Shown piece after piece: positions 26,457-35,933 of a stretch of 64,000 nucleotides of DNA. Numbering within the stretch: position 1 is the first letter of the stretch; every line of letters begins with the position of its first letter. The stretch lies in assembly GCA_017592665.1 (NCBI GenBank), contig JAGFNW010000004.1, positions 186,001 through 250,000 on the forward strand. Direction: 5' to 3'. Under the pieces are notes generated by a model. The model was not told the origin of the DNA. It saw only the letters and a list, made by a program, of their open reading frames with translations, and searched no databases. Both the position numbers and the translations under genes were made by a program. This DNA is from Streptosporangiaceae bacterium NEAU-GS5. GTDB lineage: Bacteria > Actinomycetota > Actinomycetes > Streptosporangiales > Streptosporangiaceae.

Positions 26457-27380
26457 TCAGTAGCTGCCCGTGATCACATTCCGCATTCGCTCACCGGACA
26501 AGAATCTCACTATCTGAGATCGGACGAGGTTACGCTGACGCCGGACCGATGCGGGTGTGCTGCCCGCGACGTGTGGGGTGAGCAGCAGTCCCGGCACCTT
26601 CCAGAGGGGGTGGTCAGGCGGCAGCGGCTCGGGCGTGGTGACGTCGAGCGCGGCCCGCAGGCGGCCCGAGGCCAGCTCCGCGACGAGCGCGTCCGTGTCG
26701 ACCACGGACCCCCTGGCCGCGTTGACGAGGACCGCGCCGTCCTTCATCCGCGCCAGGAATCCGGCGTCGGCCAGCCCGGCCGTGGCCGAAGTGGCGGGGA
26801 CCAGCAGGATCACCGCGTCGGCCTTCGGCAGCAGGTCCGGCAGGTCGTCCGGGCCGTGGATCCCGTCACGCGGCGTGCTGGCGACCCGTACGATCTCGAC
26901 CTCGAAGGGGGCCAGGCGGCGCTCCACGGCCGCGCCGATCGATCCGTAGCCGACGATGAGGACCGTGGAGTCGGCGAGGGCGCCCGTGTGGTGATACGTC
27001 CACTCGCCACGCGCCTGGGCCGCGCCGAAGTCGGGGAAGTCGCGCAGGATCGCGATCAGCGCGCCCACCGCCCATTCGGCGGTGCCGGCGTCGTGCGCGC
27101 CGCGCGCGTTGCACAGCAGCGCGCCATCCGGCACATACGGCTTGTACGGTTCGACCCCGGCGGTGACGGTCTGGACCAGCCGCAGCTTGACCATGCGGGA
27201 CATCAGGCCCGGAATGTCCGGCACGCCCTGCAACGGCGGCACCCACACGACCACGTCCGCCGGATCCCCAGGCCAGGGGCCACGCCCGTCGTAGGTGAAG
27301 ACTTCGACTCCGGGTAGGTCGGAAAGCGCGTCGGCGACTACGGAAGCGGCCCAGATCTGCACAACTGGAACCTTATCCAC
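26457..27380 (-). CDS. D-isomer-specific 2-hydroxyacid dehydrogenase
   Basis: 307 residues. The Rossmann motif VLIVGYGSIGAAVERRLAP, NAARGSVVDTDALV and LLLTPHVAGSTPASVRRQ (catalytic His) place it in the D-hydroxyacid dehydrogenase family, in the shorter glyoxylate/hydroxypyruvate-reductase-like branch; the substrate is unknown. GTG 27380 lies 8 nt after CATACT, fitting a leaderless transcript. It is divergent from the sugar dehydrogenase gene. A near-perfect ATCTC/GAGAT palindrome of the BCAA-motif type lies inside its 3' end (26504-26520). Confidence 0.8.
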   Translation of the reverse strand: MDKVPVVQIWAASVVADALSDLPGVEVFTYDGRGPWPGDPADVVVWVPPLQGVPDIPGLMSRMVKLRLVQTVTAGVEPYKPYVPDGALLCNARGAHDAGTAEWAVGALIAILRDFPDFGAAQARGEWTYHHTGALADSTVLIVGYGSIGAAVERRLAPFEVEIVRVASTPRDGIHGPDDLPDLLPKADAVILLVPATSATAGLADAGFLARMKDGAVLVNAARGSVVDTDALVAELASGRLRAALDVTTPEPLPPDHPLWKVPGLLLTPHVAGSTPASVRRQRNLVRSQIVRFLSGERMRNVITGSY

Positions 27381-27415
27381 ATGGGGCCAGTATGGAATCG
27401 ACGAGGAGGTGGCGC

Positions 27416-28489
27416 ATGCGCCTGAGGCTGGTGCTCACAGTGATGATCCTGGCCGCCGGATGTTCGGCGGCTCCGGCGGAGATCGGCGCGCCGGTGACGC
27501 CCCCACCTCCGGCCAGCCCGCCGCCCTCGATCTCGGCGCAGCCCCGCACGCTGGTGGACGACCTCGAGGTGCCGTGGGCCATCGCCTTCCTCCCCGATGG
27601 CGACGCCCTGGTGACCGAGCGCGACTCGGCCCGGATCGTGCGGGTCACGCCGTCCGGCAAGACCACCGAGGTGGGCACCGTCGACGGGGCCGTGCAGAGC
27701 GGCGAAGGCGGCCTGCTCGGCGTCGCCGTCTCCCCCAAGGACCCGTCGCAGGTCTTCGTCTACTACACGTCCGACTCCGACAACCGGATCGTCCGCTACC
27801 ACTACGACGGCGCGCTGTCCGACCCGAAGGTGCTGGTCCAGGGCATTCCCAGCGGCGGCATACACAACGGCGGCCGGCTGGCGTTCGGCCCCGACGGCTA
27901 CCTGTACGCCTCGACCGGCGAGACGGGCCAGCGCGGCCTGGCCCAGGACCGCGGCTCGCTCGGCGGCAAGATCCTGCGCATGACGACCGACGGCGCCCCC
28001 GCCCCCGGCAACCCGTTCGGCACGCTCATCTACACCTACGGCCACCGCAACGTGCAGGGCATGGCCTGGGACACCAAGGGCCGCATGTACGCCACCGAGT
28101 TCGGCCAGAACACCTACGACGAGGTCAACCGCATCGAGGTCGGCAAGAATTACGGCTGGCCCATAGTCGAGGGCAAGGGCGGCGCCGACGACGGGTTCAC
28201 CGACCCGCTGCTCACCTGGTCGACGGATGAGGCCTCCCCGTCCGGCCTCGCGTACGCCGACGGCTCGCTGTGGGCGGCGGCGCTGCGCGGCGAGCGGCTG
28301 TGGCGGATCCCGCTCAACGACGACGGCACGGCCGGTCGCCCCATCGCGCTCTACGAGGGCACATACGGACGGCTGCGGGCCGTCGCCACCGCGCCTGACG
28401 GGACGCTCTGGGTGAGCACCAGCAACAGGGACGGGCGCGGCTCGCCGCGTCAGGGCGACGACCGCATCCTCGTCATTGGTTCACGCTGA
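27416..28489 (+). CDS. PQQ-dependent glucose/sorbosone dehydrogenase-like lipoprotein
   Basis: 357 residues. A signal ending in lipobox LAAGC and a Pro-rich linker precede a six-bladed propeller of the soluble aldose/sorbosone dehydrogenase family: LEVPWAIAFLPDGDALVTERDSARI, GEGGLLGVAVSPKD, GIHNGGRLAFGPDGYLY, TYGHRNVQGMAW and FGQNTYDEVNRIEVGKNYGWP. It would be anchored outside the membrane and oxidise a sugar or similar alcohol with bound PQQ. GGAGGTGGCGC before ATG 27416 fixes this start over ATG 27392. Its 3' end overlaps the convergent VanW gene by 17 nt. Confidence 0.88.
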   Translation: MRLRLVLTVMILAAGCSAAPAEIGAPVTPPPPASPPPSISAQPRTLVDDLEVPWAIAFLPDGDALVTERDSARIVRVTPSGKTTEVGTVDGAVQSGEGGLLGVAVSPKDPSQVFVYYTSDSDNRIVRYHYDGALSDPKVLVQGIPSGGIHNGGRLAFGPDGYLYASTGETGQRGLAQDRGSLGGKILRMTTDGAPAPGNPFGTLIYTYGHRNVQGMAWDTKGRMYATEFGQNTYDEVNRIEVGKNYGWPIVEGKGGADDGFTDPLLTWSTDEASPSGLAYADGSLWAAALRGERLWRIPLNDDGTAGRPIALYEGTYGRLRAVATAPDGTLWVSTSNRDGRGSPRQGDDRILVIGSR

Positions 28490-30461
28490 AGGGATCCGGG
28501 TTGGCGGACGACGTCTGGTCATCGCAGACGACCGCCGCACGTGGCGCGTAGACGGTGATGACGGGGGTCGTCACGCTCTTGCCGTTGTGCCGGATGATCC
28601 GGTTGACGCGCGCGGTGACGCCGGGCGCGCCGGCGTCGGGCACGCAGTCGGCGCCCTTCTGCTTCTGCTCGGGCGGCGCGACCTGCTGGGTCAGTTCGAC
28701 CTCCCCCATCGTGACCTCGTCGAACCGCTTGGTGCCCCACAGCGAGACGGTCACGGAGGTGTCGGTGGCCGTGGCGTGGATCAGCACGCCGTTGGCGCTG
28801 TCGTTCTCCCACCGCAGGTCGGGCTGGGGGAAGCTGACCGCGACCTCCCGGCCGGCCGGATACACGGGAAGGCGCGTGTCGTGCGAGGCGTGCTCGGGCT
28901 GCGGCATCCCGGCCAGCAGCACCGCGTTGAACATGGCCGTCGCGAACACCGAGATGCCCGGCACGTCCGAACCCGCCTTGCCGCGCACGGACGTCGTGTT
29001 GACCGGCCCCGCGTAGCCGCGTGAGGAGTCGCGCCGCCCCGTGAACTCGTTGAGCGAGAACGTCTCACCGGGCCGGATCAGGTAGCCGTCGACGTCGGCG
29101 GCGATGCGCTCGATGTTGTCGCCGGTCGCCTGACAGCAGGGGAACGCCACCGAGTAGGAGCCGATCTCCTCCTTGATGCCCATCCCCCTGGCCTCGGTCT
29201 CGGAGATGCGCGGCGGCCCGTTGGTGAGGGTCACCGGGACCGTACGCTCGCCGGAGTCCAGCGCCTTCACCACGTCGGTGGCCAGGCTGCGGGTGTCGAC
29301 GGCCTGCCCGCTCTGGCCGGGGATCAGCACGGGCCTGCCCTGGAGGATGGCGAAGCTGGCGTCACGCGCGGCCTTGTCGGGGTCGAGCAGCTGGCGGCCC
29401 ACGAACGCGATGGCGCGCTCGGCGTCGAAGACGGGGCGCAGCACGCCGCCGTCCGACTCGAAGCTGAGACTGGAGGCGATCATGCGCGGGGTCAGCTGCG
29501 CCGTCCGCGAGCCCGACACCAGCGTCAGCGGCTCGGACACGGCCCGCTTGGCCCACCGGACCTTGTCGTTGACCTCGTCGATCGGGACCTCGGCCACGTC
29601 CGGCTTGAGTACGACGTCCACCATGACGTCCGAGCTGAGGTAGGCCTGCCGGATCCGGTCGGCCATCCTCGGCGTGTCGATGACCAGGCCGTCCTTCGGC
29701 TTGATCCGCTCGGGGACCGTACCGCGGAAGCGGATGCCGCCCTCCTGCTTCGGCTGGTCGAAGGCCGGGCCGAGCTCGCTCCTGATGGCCGCCGACAGCT
29801 TGGTGTCGTCGACCGAGACGACGGGGGCGATCTCGCGGGTGCCGAGGATCGACTGCCACACCTCGATCGGGCTGGGGAAGCCGGTCACCGCCCGCGCCAC
29901 CGTGGCGCGCTCGTTGAGGTCGAGGCCGGCCAGAGCCGGGTCGAGGGTACGGCGCACGGCGCCGTACTTCACGATGACCGCGGTCCTGATCTGCACCGAC
30001 AGCGCGGCTCTGAGCTGTATGGCGGCCTCGGCCGCGTTCTTTCCGCCGATGCCGACCCCGAGGACGCTCGTACCAGGAAGGATCTTGCCGGACATGTACG
30101 TCGCGGGCGCCACATAGCCCAAGAAGAGCAGCAGGACGCCCGCGATGATGATGTAGCGGCGGCCGAAACCGTCGCCCGAAGGAGGCTCCAGGCTCGATAA
30201 CTCGGGCGGAGGCGGTTCCTCGCGGACGGGACGGATCTGCTTGGGCCACGGCTTGGCCGGGGACGCGGGCGGCAGAGGGCCGACGGGGACGCGCGGCGGA
30301 TCGGCGTCGCCGTAGATGTCGGCCACCACGCCCGGGGGCAGTGTGCCGGAGATCGGCCGGACGGGATGCCGGTGCGAGGTCGGGGAGGACGCCGGAGACA
30401 CGGTGGAAGCCGCCGCGAACGGATCCGTCGGCGGGTCGATGGATGCTCCGGCGTTAAGCAC
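28473..30461 (-). CDS. VanW-family membrane protein with peptidoglycan-binding-like domains
   Basis: 662 residues. A Pro-rich cytosolic N terminus (1-102), one membrane span (about 103-125, YIIIAGVLLLFLGYVAPATYM), two YoaR/PG-binding-4-like repeats (about 130-400) and a VanW domain (about 420-600: IGSYSVAFPCC, LIRPGETFSLNEFTG, GISVFATAMFNAVLLAGM). The C terminus is extracellular, so a cell-wall role is likely; the exact function of VanW proteins is unsettled. GTG 30461 has GGAGG 10 nt upstream. Confidence 0.85.
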   Translation of the reverse strand: MLNAGASIDPPTDPFAAASTVSPASSPTSHRHPVRPISGTLPPGVVADIYGDADPPRVPVGPLPPASPAKPWPKQIRPVREEPPPPELSSLEPPSGDGFGRRYIIIAGVLLLFLGYVAPATYMSGKILPGTSVLGVGIGGKNAAEAAIQLRAALSVQIRTAVIVKYGAVRRTLDPALAGLDLNERATVARAVTGFPSPIEVWQSILGTREIAPVVSVDDTKLSAAIRSELGPAFDQPKQEGGIRFRGTVPERIKPKDGLVIDTPRMADRIRQAYLSSDVMVDVVLKPDVAEVPIDEVNDKVRWAKRAVSEPLTLVSGSRTAQLTPRMIASSLSFESDGGVLRPVFDAERAIAFVGRQLLDPDKAARDASFAILQGRPVLIPGQSGQAVDTRSLATDVVKALDSGERTVPVTLTNGPPRISETEARGMGIKEEIGSYSVAFPCCQATGDNIERIAADVDGYLIRPGETFSLNEFTGRRDSSRGYAGPVNTTSVRGKAGSDVPGISVFATAMFNAVLLAGMPQPEHASHDTRLPVYPAGREVAVSFPQPDLRWENDSANGVLIHATATDTSVTVSLWGTKRFDEVTMGEVELTQQVAPPEQKQKGADCVPDAGAPGVTARVNRIIRHNGKSVTTPVITVYAPRAAVVCDDQTSSANPDPFSVNQ

Positions 30462-30755
30462 GCCTCGGTCTCCTCCGGCTCAGGGGTATCGCATCTCAGT
30501 TAAGCGCAAACGACACCCATCCGGTATGTACGTAACACGAATTAGGCCGATCTTCGCCGTGTTTGGGAAAGATCGCCGACCTGTTTGGTAAATGTGCTGG
30601 TAAACGAAGAAAGGAAGATCGGGCCGATTGGAGGGGCCGATCTTCCTTTCACCGCCGCTAGCGGACGTTCGCCCCATCCCCCGACTCCCGGGACACCGAG
30701 GACTCAGGGGACTTGGGGGACGGGGCGGGACGTGGCAGGACTGTGCCGCGCCTGC
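30462..30755. other. Intergenic region between gatB and the VanW gene
   Basis: 294 nt with no convincing gene. It holds the gatB terminator (30609-30650) and, nearer the VanW start, an A+T-richer stretch (30520-30600) likely to contain the VanW promoter. GATC-containing words (GCCGATCTTC, AAGATCGCCG) recur four times. Confidence 0.6.
30609..30650 (-). terminator. Terminator after gatB
   Basis: Perfect 14-nt arms GAAAGGAAGATCGG and CCGATCTTCCTTTC with a 14-nt loop; on the minus strand it is followed by TTCGTTT. It ends the gat operon about 105 nt past the gatB stop. Confidence 0.75.
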
Positions 30756-32264
30756 CTACTCGGTCACCCCGAGCTTCTCGAGGATCAGCTGCCGCGCGCG
30801 GGCCGCGTCGGCCTTGCCGCGGCTGGCCTTCATCACACCGCCGACCAGAGCGCCCACCGCGGCGATCTTCCCGGCGCGGACCTTGTCGGCCGCGTCGGCG
30901 TTGTCCGCCAGGACTTGGTCGATGATCGCTGACAGCTCGCCCTCGTCGTTGACGATCTGGAGCCCCCGGGAGGCGACCACCTCGTCCGGACCGCCCTCAC
31001 CGGCCAGCACGCCCTCGAGGACCGACCGGGCCAGCTTGTCGTTGAGCGCGCCCGAGGCGACAAGCACGGTGACCCGCGCCACCTGCGCCGGGGTGATGGG
31101 CAGGTCGGTGAGTGTGGTCGCCGACTCGTTGGCCCGCCGGGCCAGCTCGCCCATCCACCACTTCCGCGCGTCGGCCGCCGGGGCGCCCGCCGCGATGGTC
31201 GCCTCCACCAGGTCGAACGCGTCGGCGTTGTGCATGGCCTGCATGTCGAGATCGGACACGCCCCACTCGGACTGCAACCGGCGCCGGCGCGCCGACGGCA
31301 GCTCGGGAAGGGCCGCGCGCAGCTCCTCCACCCACGCCGGGTCGGGCTCGATCGGCACCAGGTCGGGCTCGGGGAAGTAGCGGTAGTCCTGCGCCTCCTC
31401 CTTGGACCGGCCGGACGTGGTCTGACCCGTGTCCTCGTGGAAGTGCCTGGTCTCCTGGATCACCCGGCCGCCCCCGGCCAGGACCGCGGCCTGCCGCTCG
31501 ATCTCCCCGCGCACCGACCGCTCGACGCTGCGGAACGAGTTGACGTTCTTGGTCTCGGTGCGCGTGCCCCACTCGGACGAGCCGCGCGGCATCAGCGAGA
31601 CGTTGACGTCAAAGCGCATCGACCCCTGGTCCATACGGACATCCGAAACCCCGAGCGTCCGCATCAGCTCGCGGAGCTCGATCCCGTACGCGCGGGCGAC
31701 CTCGGGGGCCATGGCGTCCGTGCCGGGGATGGGCTTGGTCACGATCTCGACCAGCGGGATCCCGGCCCGGTTGTAGTCGACGATCGAGTAGTCGGCCCCG
31801 TGGATCCGCCCGGTCGCGCCGCCCACGTGGGTCGACTTGCCGGTGTCCTCCTCCAGGTGCACCCGCTCGATCTCGATCCGCACGGTCCGTCCGCCCACCT
31901 CGACGTCGAGATAGCCGTTCGAGCACAGCGGCTCGTCGTACTGGCTGATCTGGTAGTTCTTCGGCATGTCCGGATAGAAGTAGTTCTTCCGGGCGAACCT
32001 GCACCATTCGGCGATCGTGCAGTTCAACGCCAGCCCGATCCGGATGGTCGACTCGATCGCCTTCTGGTTGGCCACCGGCAGCGCGCCGGGGAACGCCAGG
32101 CAGACGGGGCAGACCTGGGTGTTCGGCGGGGCGCCGAACGCCGTCTGGCAGCCGCAGAACATCTTCGACGCCGTGCCCAGCTCGACGTGCGTCTCCAGCC
32201 CCAGCACCGGCTCAAACCGCGCCAGCGCCTCCTCATACGGCATGAGCGTCATGGGGTCAGCCAT
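30756..32264 (-). CDS. gatB: Asp/Glu-tRNA amidotransferase subunit B
   Basis: 502 residues. The kinase/amidation subunit of GatCAB, which converts misacylated Glu-tRNA(Gln) or Asp-tRNA(Asn) to the amidated form. [51 protein letters not shown] and [12 protein letters not shown] are diagnostic; the helical and YqeY-like tRNA-binding tail occupies about 330-502. ATG 32264 begins [14 protein letters not shown] and lies 8 nt inside the end of the upstream TOPRIM-like gene, instead of directly after gatA as expected. Confidence 0.96.
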   Translation of the reverse strand: MADPMTLMPYEEALARFEPVLGLETHVELGTASKMFCGCQTAFGAPPNTQVCPVCLAFPGALPVANQKAIESTIRIGLALNCTIAEWCRFARKNYFYPDMPKNYQISQYDEPLCSNGYLDVEVGGRTVRIEIERVHLEEDTGKSTHVGGATGRIHGADYSIVDYNRAGIPLVEIVTKPIPGTDAMAPEVARAYGIELRELMRTLGVSDVRMDQGSMRFDVNVSLMPRGSSEWGTRTETKNVNSFRSVERSVRGEIERQAAVLAGGGRVIQETRHFHEDTGQTTSGRSKEEAQDYRYFPEPDLVPIEPDPAWVEELRAALPELPSARRRRLQSEWGVSDLDMQAMHNADAFDLVEATIAAGAPAADARKWWMGELARRANESATTLTDLPITPAQVARVTVLVASGALNDKLARSVLEGVLAGEGGPDEVVASRGLQIVNDEGELSAIIDQVLADNADAADKVRAGKIAAVGALVGGVMKASRGKADAARARQLILEKLGVTE

Positions 32265-32892
32265 AGTGATAACCCAGCCCTTCCAGAGCATCGATCATGT
32301 CATTCCACCACCGCTGGAAGGCCGGCACCTTTCGCAGCTGGGCGATGTCGGCGGTCTCGGCGACCGCCACATAGAAGTTGCGCAAAACTCCCGGCTTGGC
32401 CGGATTCAGCCCGGCCTCGCACTTGAGCAGCTCGTTGACCGCCGCCTTGGGGTCGAGGCATGTCTCAACGGCGGCGCCCGGAGCGGGCGGCCGCCTCAGC
32501 TTCCGCACACTGAGCACCCGCGTCAGCGCCTCGGCGTCGGCCAGCAGCCACGCCTCGGTCTCCCGCATCGGCACCACGGCGACCATCGGCTCGCCCAACC
32601 CGTCTGCCGCCCATTCACGCATCCGGTCGATGATCGGATCGGACTTCGCGGCCGGCGCGCCGTCGTGGTGGTAGAGCACGATGTCGAACGTGCCGCGCTC
32701 GCACACCAGTGCCTGATGAACGGTGTCCGGATGCTGGTTGCCCGCCGCCGGCAGGCTTCTGATCTCCTGCACCTCACGACAGGCCGGAAACCTCTCGATG
32801 ACGAGGACTTCCAAGGCCCTGCGCAGGATGATCGGCAGGAACCAGTCGTCCGACGGCCCCTCCCGGATCAGGACACAGCTGACGCTCCTCAC
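32257..32892 (-). CDS. DUF4276-like TOPRIM-fold protein, partner of an AAA ATPase
   Basis: 211 residues. REGPSD (10-15) supplies the TOPRIM glutamate and DIVLYHHDG (70-77 acidic residues) a D-x-D-like element; ETEAWLLAD (111-119) is the conserved signature of DUF4276/RloB-like proteins. TOPRIM proteins of this class pair with an OLD-like ATPase as nucleases in phage defence, here an inference. The ATG overlaps the ATPase stop by 4 nt, and the 3' end overlaps gatB by 8 nt, so the pair is fused into the gat operon. No signal peptide or membrane span. Confidence 0.75.
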   Translation of the reverse strand: MRSVSCVLIREGPSDDWFLPIILRRALEVLVIERFPACREVQEIRSLPAAGNQHPDTVHQALVCERGTFDIVLYHHDGAPAAKSDPIIDRMREWAADGLGEPMVAVVPMRETEAWLLADAEALTRVLSVRKLRRPPAPGAAVETCLDPKAAVNELLKCEAGLNPAKPGVLRNFYVAVAETADIAQLRKVPAFQRWWNDMIDALEGLGYHYG

Positions 32893-34076
32893 CCGACCGG
32901 CTCCTCGACGCCCGCCCGGAAGCGGCTCAGCTCGGAGTCGGTGACGCGCGACCAGCGCTCGCTTTCGACCTTTGCGGGGCCGCCCGGCTCGCGGAGCCGC
33001 CGGGCACGCGTGACCCGGCTGGCGACATCGCCTTCGATGACCGTCGTCATGTCGAAATAGACGATGTTCTCCGAAGGCACCACGTCGAGGACCACAGGGG
33101 AGTGACTGGTCATGATGACCTGCAGGCCGTCCGAGCCGGGCTGCTCGGTCGTCCGGCCCCGGGCGATCGCGAGCAGCTGCCGGAGTCTCTCGGGGAACAC
33201 GCCGTTCTCCGGCTCCTCGATCAGCGCCAGGCCGTCGTCGTGCAGCACGGCGAGCAGTGCGAGCAGGCGCAGCGTCCCGTCGGACGCGAACTCGGCCCCG
33301 ATCCGTTCGCCGTACGGCGAGGCGAACTCGATCCGGACGTCTCTGCGCTGGTCGTCTTCGATCACCTCGAAGTCGTTGAACTCGCGCACGAGTCCGACCA
33401 GGTGCATCTTTATGTCCCCGACGACCCCCAGCGGCCGCATGTCCGACTGGGTCCTCCTGATCAAACTGCGGAAGTAGTTGGGCAGAGATCGCCCCGTGGC
33501 CTCCAACGTGGACGATCCACCGATTCGATCGGCGGCGCGGAGCGCTCCCGCCTCCAGATGGAAGGAACGAACCCTGGACAGATCCGTGAGGATCTCCAAC
33601 TGGACCTGTTCTTCATCGCGCCCCGAGCGCCGATAAGGAAACAGCAGAAGCTCATCCGCACCGCGGCGAAGCGCCTGAGCCGAGCCGAGGTCGATCTCGA
33701 TGGAGCCGTCGACCGAGTGGAGCCGTTGGTGGTCGAGGACGATGCCTTCCAGCCCGTCTCCGCGCTCGCCCCAGACCAGCTCGACCTCATAGCGCCAGCG
33801 ACCCAGCCGGGCCGTCAGTGCGAACTCCAGGGCGAACCGCATGCGCGGAACGCTCACGCCGTCGCCACGGCGCCGGAACAGGCCGTAGGCATCGCCCCGG
33901 ACCTGCCGCAACGCGTAGTCCACGCTGTTGGTGCCCGCCGCCGAGATGAACGTCAGGGCGTCGACGAGGTTGGACTTGCCGCTGGCGTTGGTGCCGATGA
34001 GGACGAGGAACGGCGGCAGGTCAAGGCCGAAGTTCTCGAAGGACTTGAAGCCATCGATCTCGATACGGGTGATCAT
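32889..34076 (-). CDS. AAA-family (RecF/OLD-like) ATPase
   Basis: 395 residues. Walker A GTNASGKS (28-35) after the FKSFENF start typical of SMC/RecF-like ATPases; signature-like SDGTLRLLALLA (265-276); Walker B LALIEEPE (284-291) with ENGVFPE; switch SHSP (about 324-327). The coiled-coil arm is short. This is the COG1106/COG4637 type predicted ATPase. It starts 15 nt after the gatA stop with GGGAGG 4 nt before ATG 34076, and its stop overlaps the TOPRIM-like gene. The two together resemble split OLD-type or Abi systems; a housekeeping role cannot be excluded. Confidence 0.8.
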   Translation of the reverse strand: MITRIEIDGFKSFENFGLDLPPFLVLIGTNASGKSNLVDALTFISAAGTNSVDYALRQVRGDAYGLFRRRGDGVSVPRMRFALEFALTARLGRWRYEVELVWGERGDGLEGIVLDHQRLHSVDGSIEIDLGSAQALRRGADELLLFPYRRSGRDEEQVQLEILTDLSRVRSFHLEAGALRAADRIGGSSTLEATGRSLPNYFRSLIRRTQSDMRPLGVVGDIKMHLVGLVREFNDFEVIEDDQRRDVRIEFASPYGERIGAEFASDGTLRLLALLAVLHDDGLALIEEPENGVFPERLRQLLAIARGRTTEQPGSDGLQVIMTSHSPVVLDVVPSENIVYFDMTTVIEGDVASRVTRARRLREPGGPAKVESERWSRVTDSELSRFRAGVEEPVG

Positions 34077-34091
34077 GCCGCCGCCTCCCTT

Positions 34092-35585
34092 CTACAGTGC
34101 GGGGGCCTTGGCGAGCAGCGGGCCGCCCCAGCGGGACTCGAGGGCGCGCTCGACGGCCGCGCCGACGCGGTAGCAGCGGTCGTCGCCGAGGACCGGCGCC
34201 ATGATCTGCAGGCCGACCGGCATGTCGTCCTCGTCGGCCAGGCCGCACGGCACCGACATCGCCGCGTTGCCCGCGAGGTTGGCCGGGATCGTGCAGAGGT
34301 CGGCGAGATACATGGCCATCGGGTCGTCGGCGCGCTCACCGATCGGAAACGCCGTGGTCGGCGTCGTCGGCGAGACGAGAACGTCCACCTGGTGGAACGC
34401 CGCGTCGAAGTCGCGCGCGATGAGCGTGCGGACCTTCTGCGCCTGCCCGTAGTAGGCGTCGTAGTAGCCGCTGCTCAACGCGTACGTGCCGAGCATGATG
34501 CGACGCTTGACCTCGGGACCGAAGCCGGCCGCCCGGGTCAGCGCCATGACCTCCTCGGCGCTTCGCGTGCCGTCGTCGCCGACGCGCAGGCCATAGCGCA
34601 TGGCGTCGAACCTCGCCAGGTTGGACGAGCACTCGGAGGGCGCGATCAGGTAGTAGGCCGGCAGGGCGTACGCGAAGGACGGGCAGGAGACCTCGACGAC
34701 CTTCGCGCCGAGCGACTCCAGCAGTTCGACGGCCTCGCGGAAGCGGGCGAGCACGCCCGGCTGATAGCCCTCGCCGCCGAACTCCTTGACCACGCCGATC
34801 CGCATGCCCGCGACATCGGGGTTCTTGGCGGCCTCGACGACGGGCGGGACGGGCGCGTCGATCGAGGTCGAGTCGCACGGGTCGTGCCCGGAGAACGCCT
34901 CGTGCAGCAGCGCCGCGTCGAGCACGGTCCGCCCGAACGGCCCGGGCGTGTCGAGCGAGCTGGCGAACGCGATCAGCCCGTAGCGGGACGAACCGCCATA
35001 CGTCGGCTTCATGCCCACGATCCCGGTCACCGCGGCCGGCTGCCGGATCGACCCGCCGGTGTCGGTGCCGGTCGACAGAGGCGCCTCGTACGAGGCGACG
35101 GCGGCGCTCGAGCCGCCCGACGACCCACCGGGGATGCGGCCGAGGTCCCACGGGTTGTGGGTGGTGCCATACGCCGAGTTCTCGGTCGACGAACCCATGG
35201 CGAACTCGTCGAGGTTGGTCTTGCCGAGGATGACCAGCCCGGCCGCGCGGAGGCGGCTGGTGACGGTCGCGTCGTACGGCGGACGCCAGCCCTCGAGGAT
35301 CTTCGAAGCGGCCGTGGTCGGCATGTCGGCGGTGGTGAAGATGTCCTTGTGCGCGATCGGCACACCGGCGAGCGGGCCGAGCTTCTCGCCCTGCGCCCGG
35401 CGCTCGTCGACGGCGCGCGCCTGGGCGAGCGTCGTGTCGGCGCTCAGGTGCAGGAACGCCTTGACCTTGGAGTCGACCGCGGCGATCCGGTCGAGATGCG
35501 CCTGGGCCACCTCGACGGCGCTGACCTCGCCCGCGGCCAGCAGCGCGCCGAGCTCGGCCGCCGTCTTCCTGAACAGCTCGGTCAT
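34092..35585 (-). CDS. gatA: Asp/Glu-tRNA amidotransferase subunit A
   Basis: 497 residues. Amidase-signature enzyme that frees ammonia from glutamine. The catalytic Lys-Ser-Ser triad is visible in [21 protein letters not shown] and the [12 protein letters not shown] stretch. ATG 35585 ([13 protein letters not shown]) overlaps the gatC stop by 4 nt. Normally gatB follows directly; here two foreign-looking genes intervene. Confidence 0.96.
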   Translation of the reverse strand: MTELFRKTAAELGALLAAGEVSAVEVAQAHLDRIAAVDSKVKAFLHLSADTTLAQARAVDERRAQGEKLGPLAGVPIAHKDIFTTADMPTTAASKILEGWRPPYDATVTSRLRAAGLVILGKTNLDEFAMGSSTENSAYGTTHNPWDLGRIPGGSSGGSSAAVASYEAPLSTGTDTGGSIRQPAAVTGIVGMKPTYGGSSRYGLIAFASSLDTPGPFGRTVLDAALLHEAFSGHDPCDSTSIDAPVPPVVEAAKNPDVAGMRIGVVKEFGGEGYQPGVLARFREAVELLESLGAKVVEVSCPSFAYALPAYYLIAPSECSSNLARFDAMRYGLRVGDDGTRSAEEVMALTRAAGFGPEVKRRIMLGTYALSSGYYDAYYGQAQKVRTLIARDFDAAFHQVDVLVSPTTPTTAFPIGERADDPMAMYLADLCTIPANLAGNAAMSVPCGLADEDDMPVGLQIMAPVLGDDRCYRVGAAVERALESRWGGPLLAKAPAL

Positions 35586-35881
35586 GCCTCCTCCCCCAGG
35601 ATCCGCGGCACGCGGAAGCGGCCGTCCTCCACGGCCGGGGCCCCGGAAAGGGCCTGCTCCGGCGTGAGGCACGGCCGCACCTCGTCGGGGCGGAACACGT
35701 TGGTCAGTGGCAACGCGTGCGATGAGGGCGGAATGTCGTCTGCCGCGACCTCGGCGACGCGGGCTACCGCGCCGACGATCTGATCGAGCTGGGCGGCGAA
35801 GTGGTCAAGCTCCTCCTCGGCCAGCGCCAACCGGGACAGCCGGGCGAGATGGGCGACCTCATCGCGGGTTATGGCGGACAT
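35582..35881 (-). CDS. gatC: Asp/Glu-tRNA amidotransferase subunit C
   Basis: 99 residues. The small linker subunit that wraps around GatA and Gat[29 protein letters not shown] is the family start; [30 protein letters not shown] the conserved tail. ATG 35881 is preferred by homology; an in-frame ATG at 35902 also exists but neither has a good ribosome-binding site. It is first in the gat operon. Confidence 0.94.
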   Translation of the reverse strand: MSAITRDEVAHLARLSRLALAEEELDHFAAQLDQIVGAVARVAEVAADDIPPSSHALPLTNVFRPDEVRPCLTPEQALSGAPAVEDGRFRVPRILGEEA

Positions 35882-35933
35882 GAGTCGTCGAACCCGTTTC
35901 ATATATGGAGATGGACCTGTCCATCCTAGGGGC

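Noticed and set aside
27140-27170. GGTTCGACCCC considered as a tRNA T-arm
   Set aside because: It lies within the hydroxyacid dehydrogenase coding sequence and no acceptor or anticodon stem surrounds it.
33102-35783. 893-codon open frame on the plus strand opposite the ATPase and gatA
   Set aside because: Crosses several genes on the other strand, has no recognisable domain and typical antisense composition.
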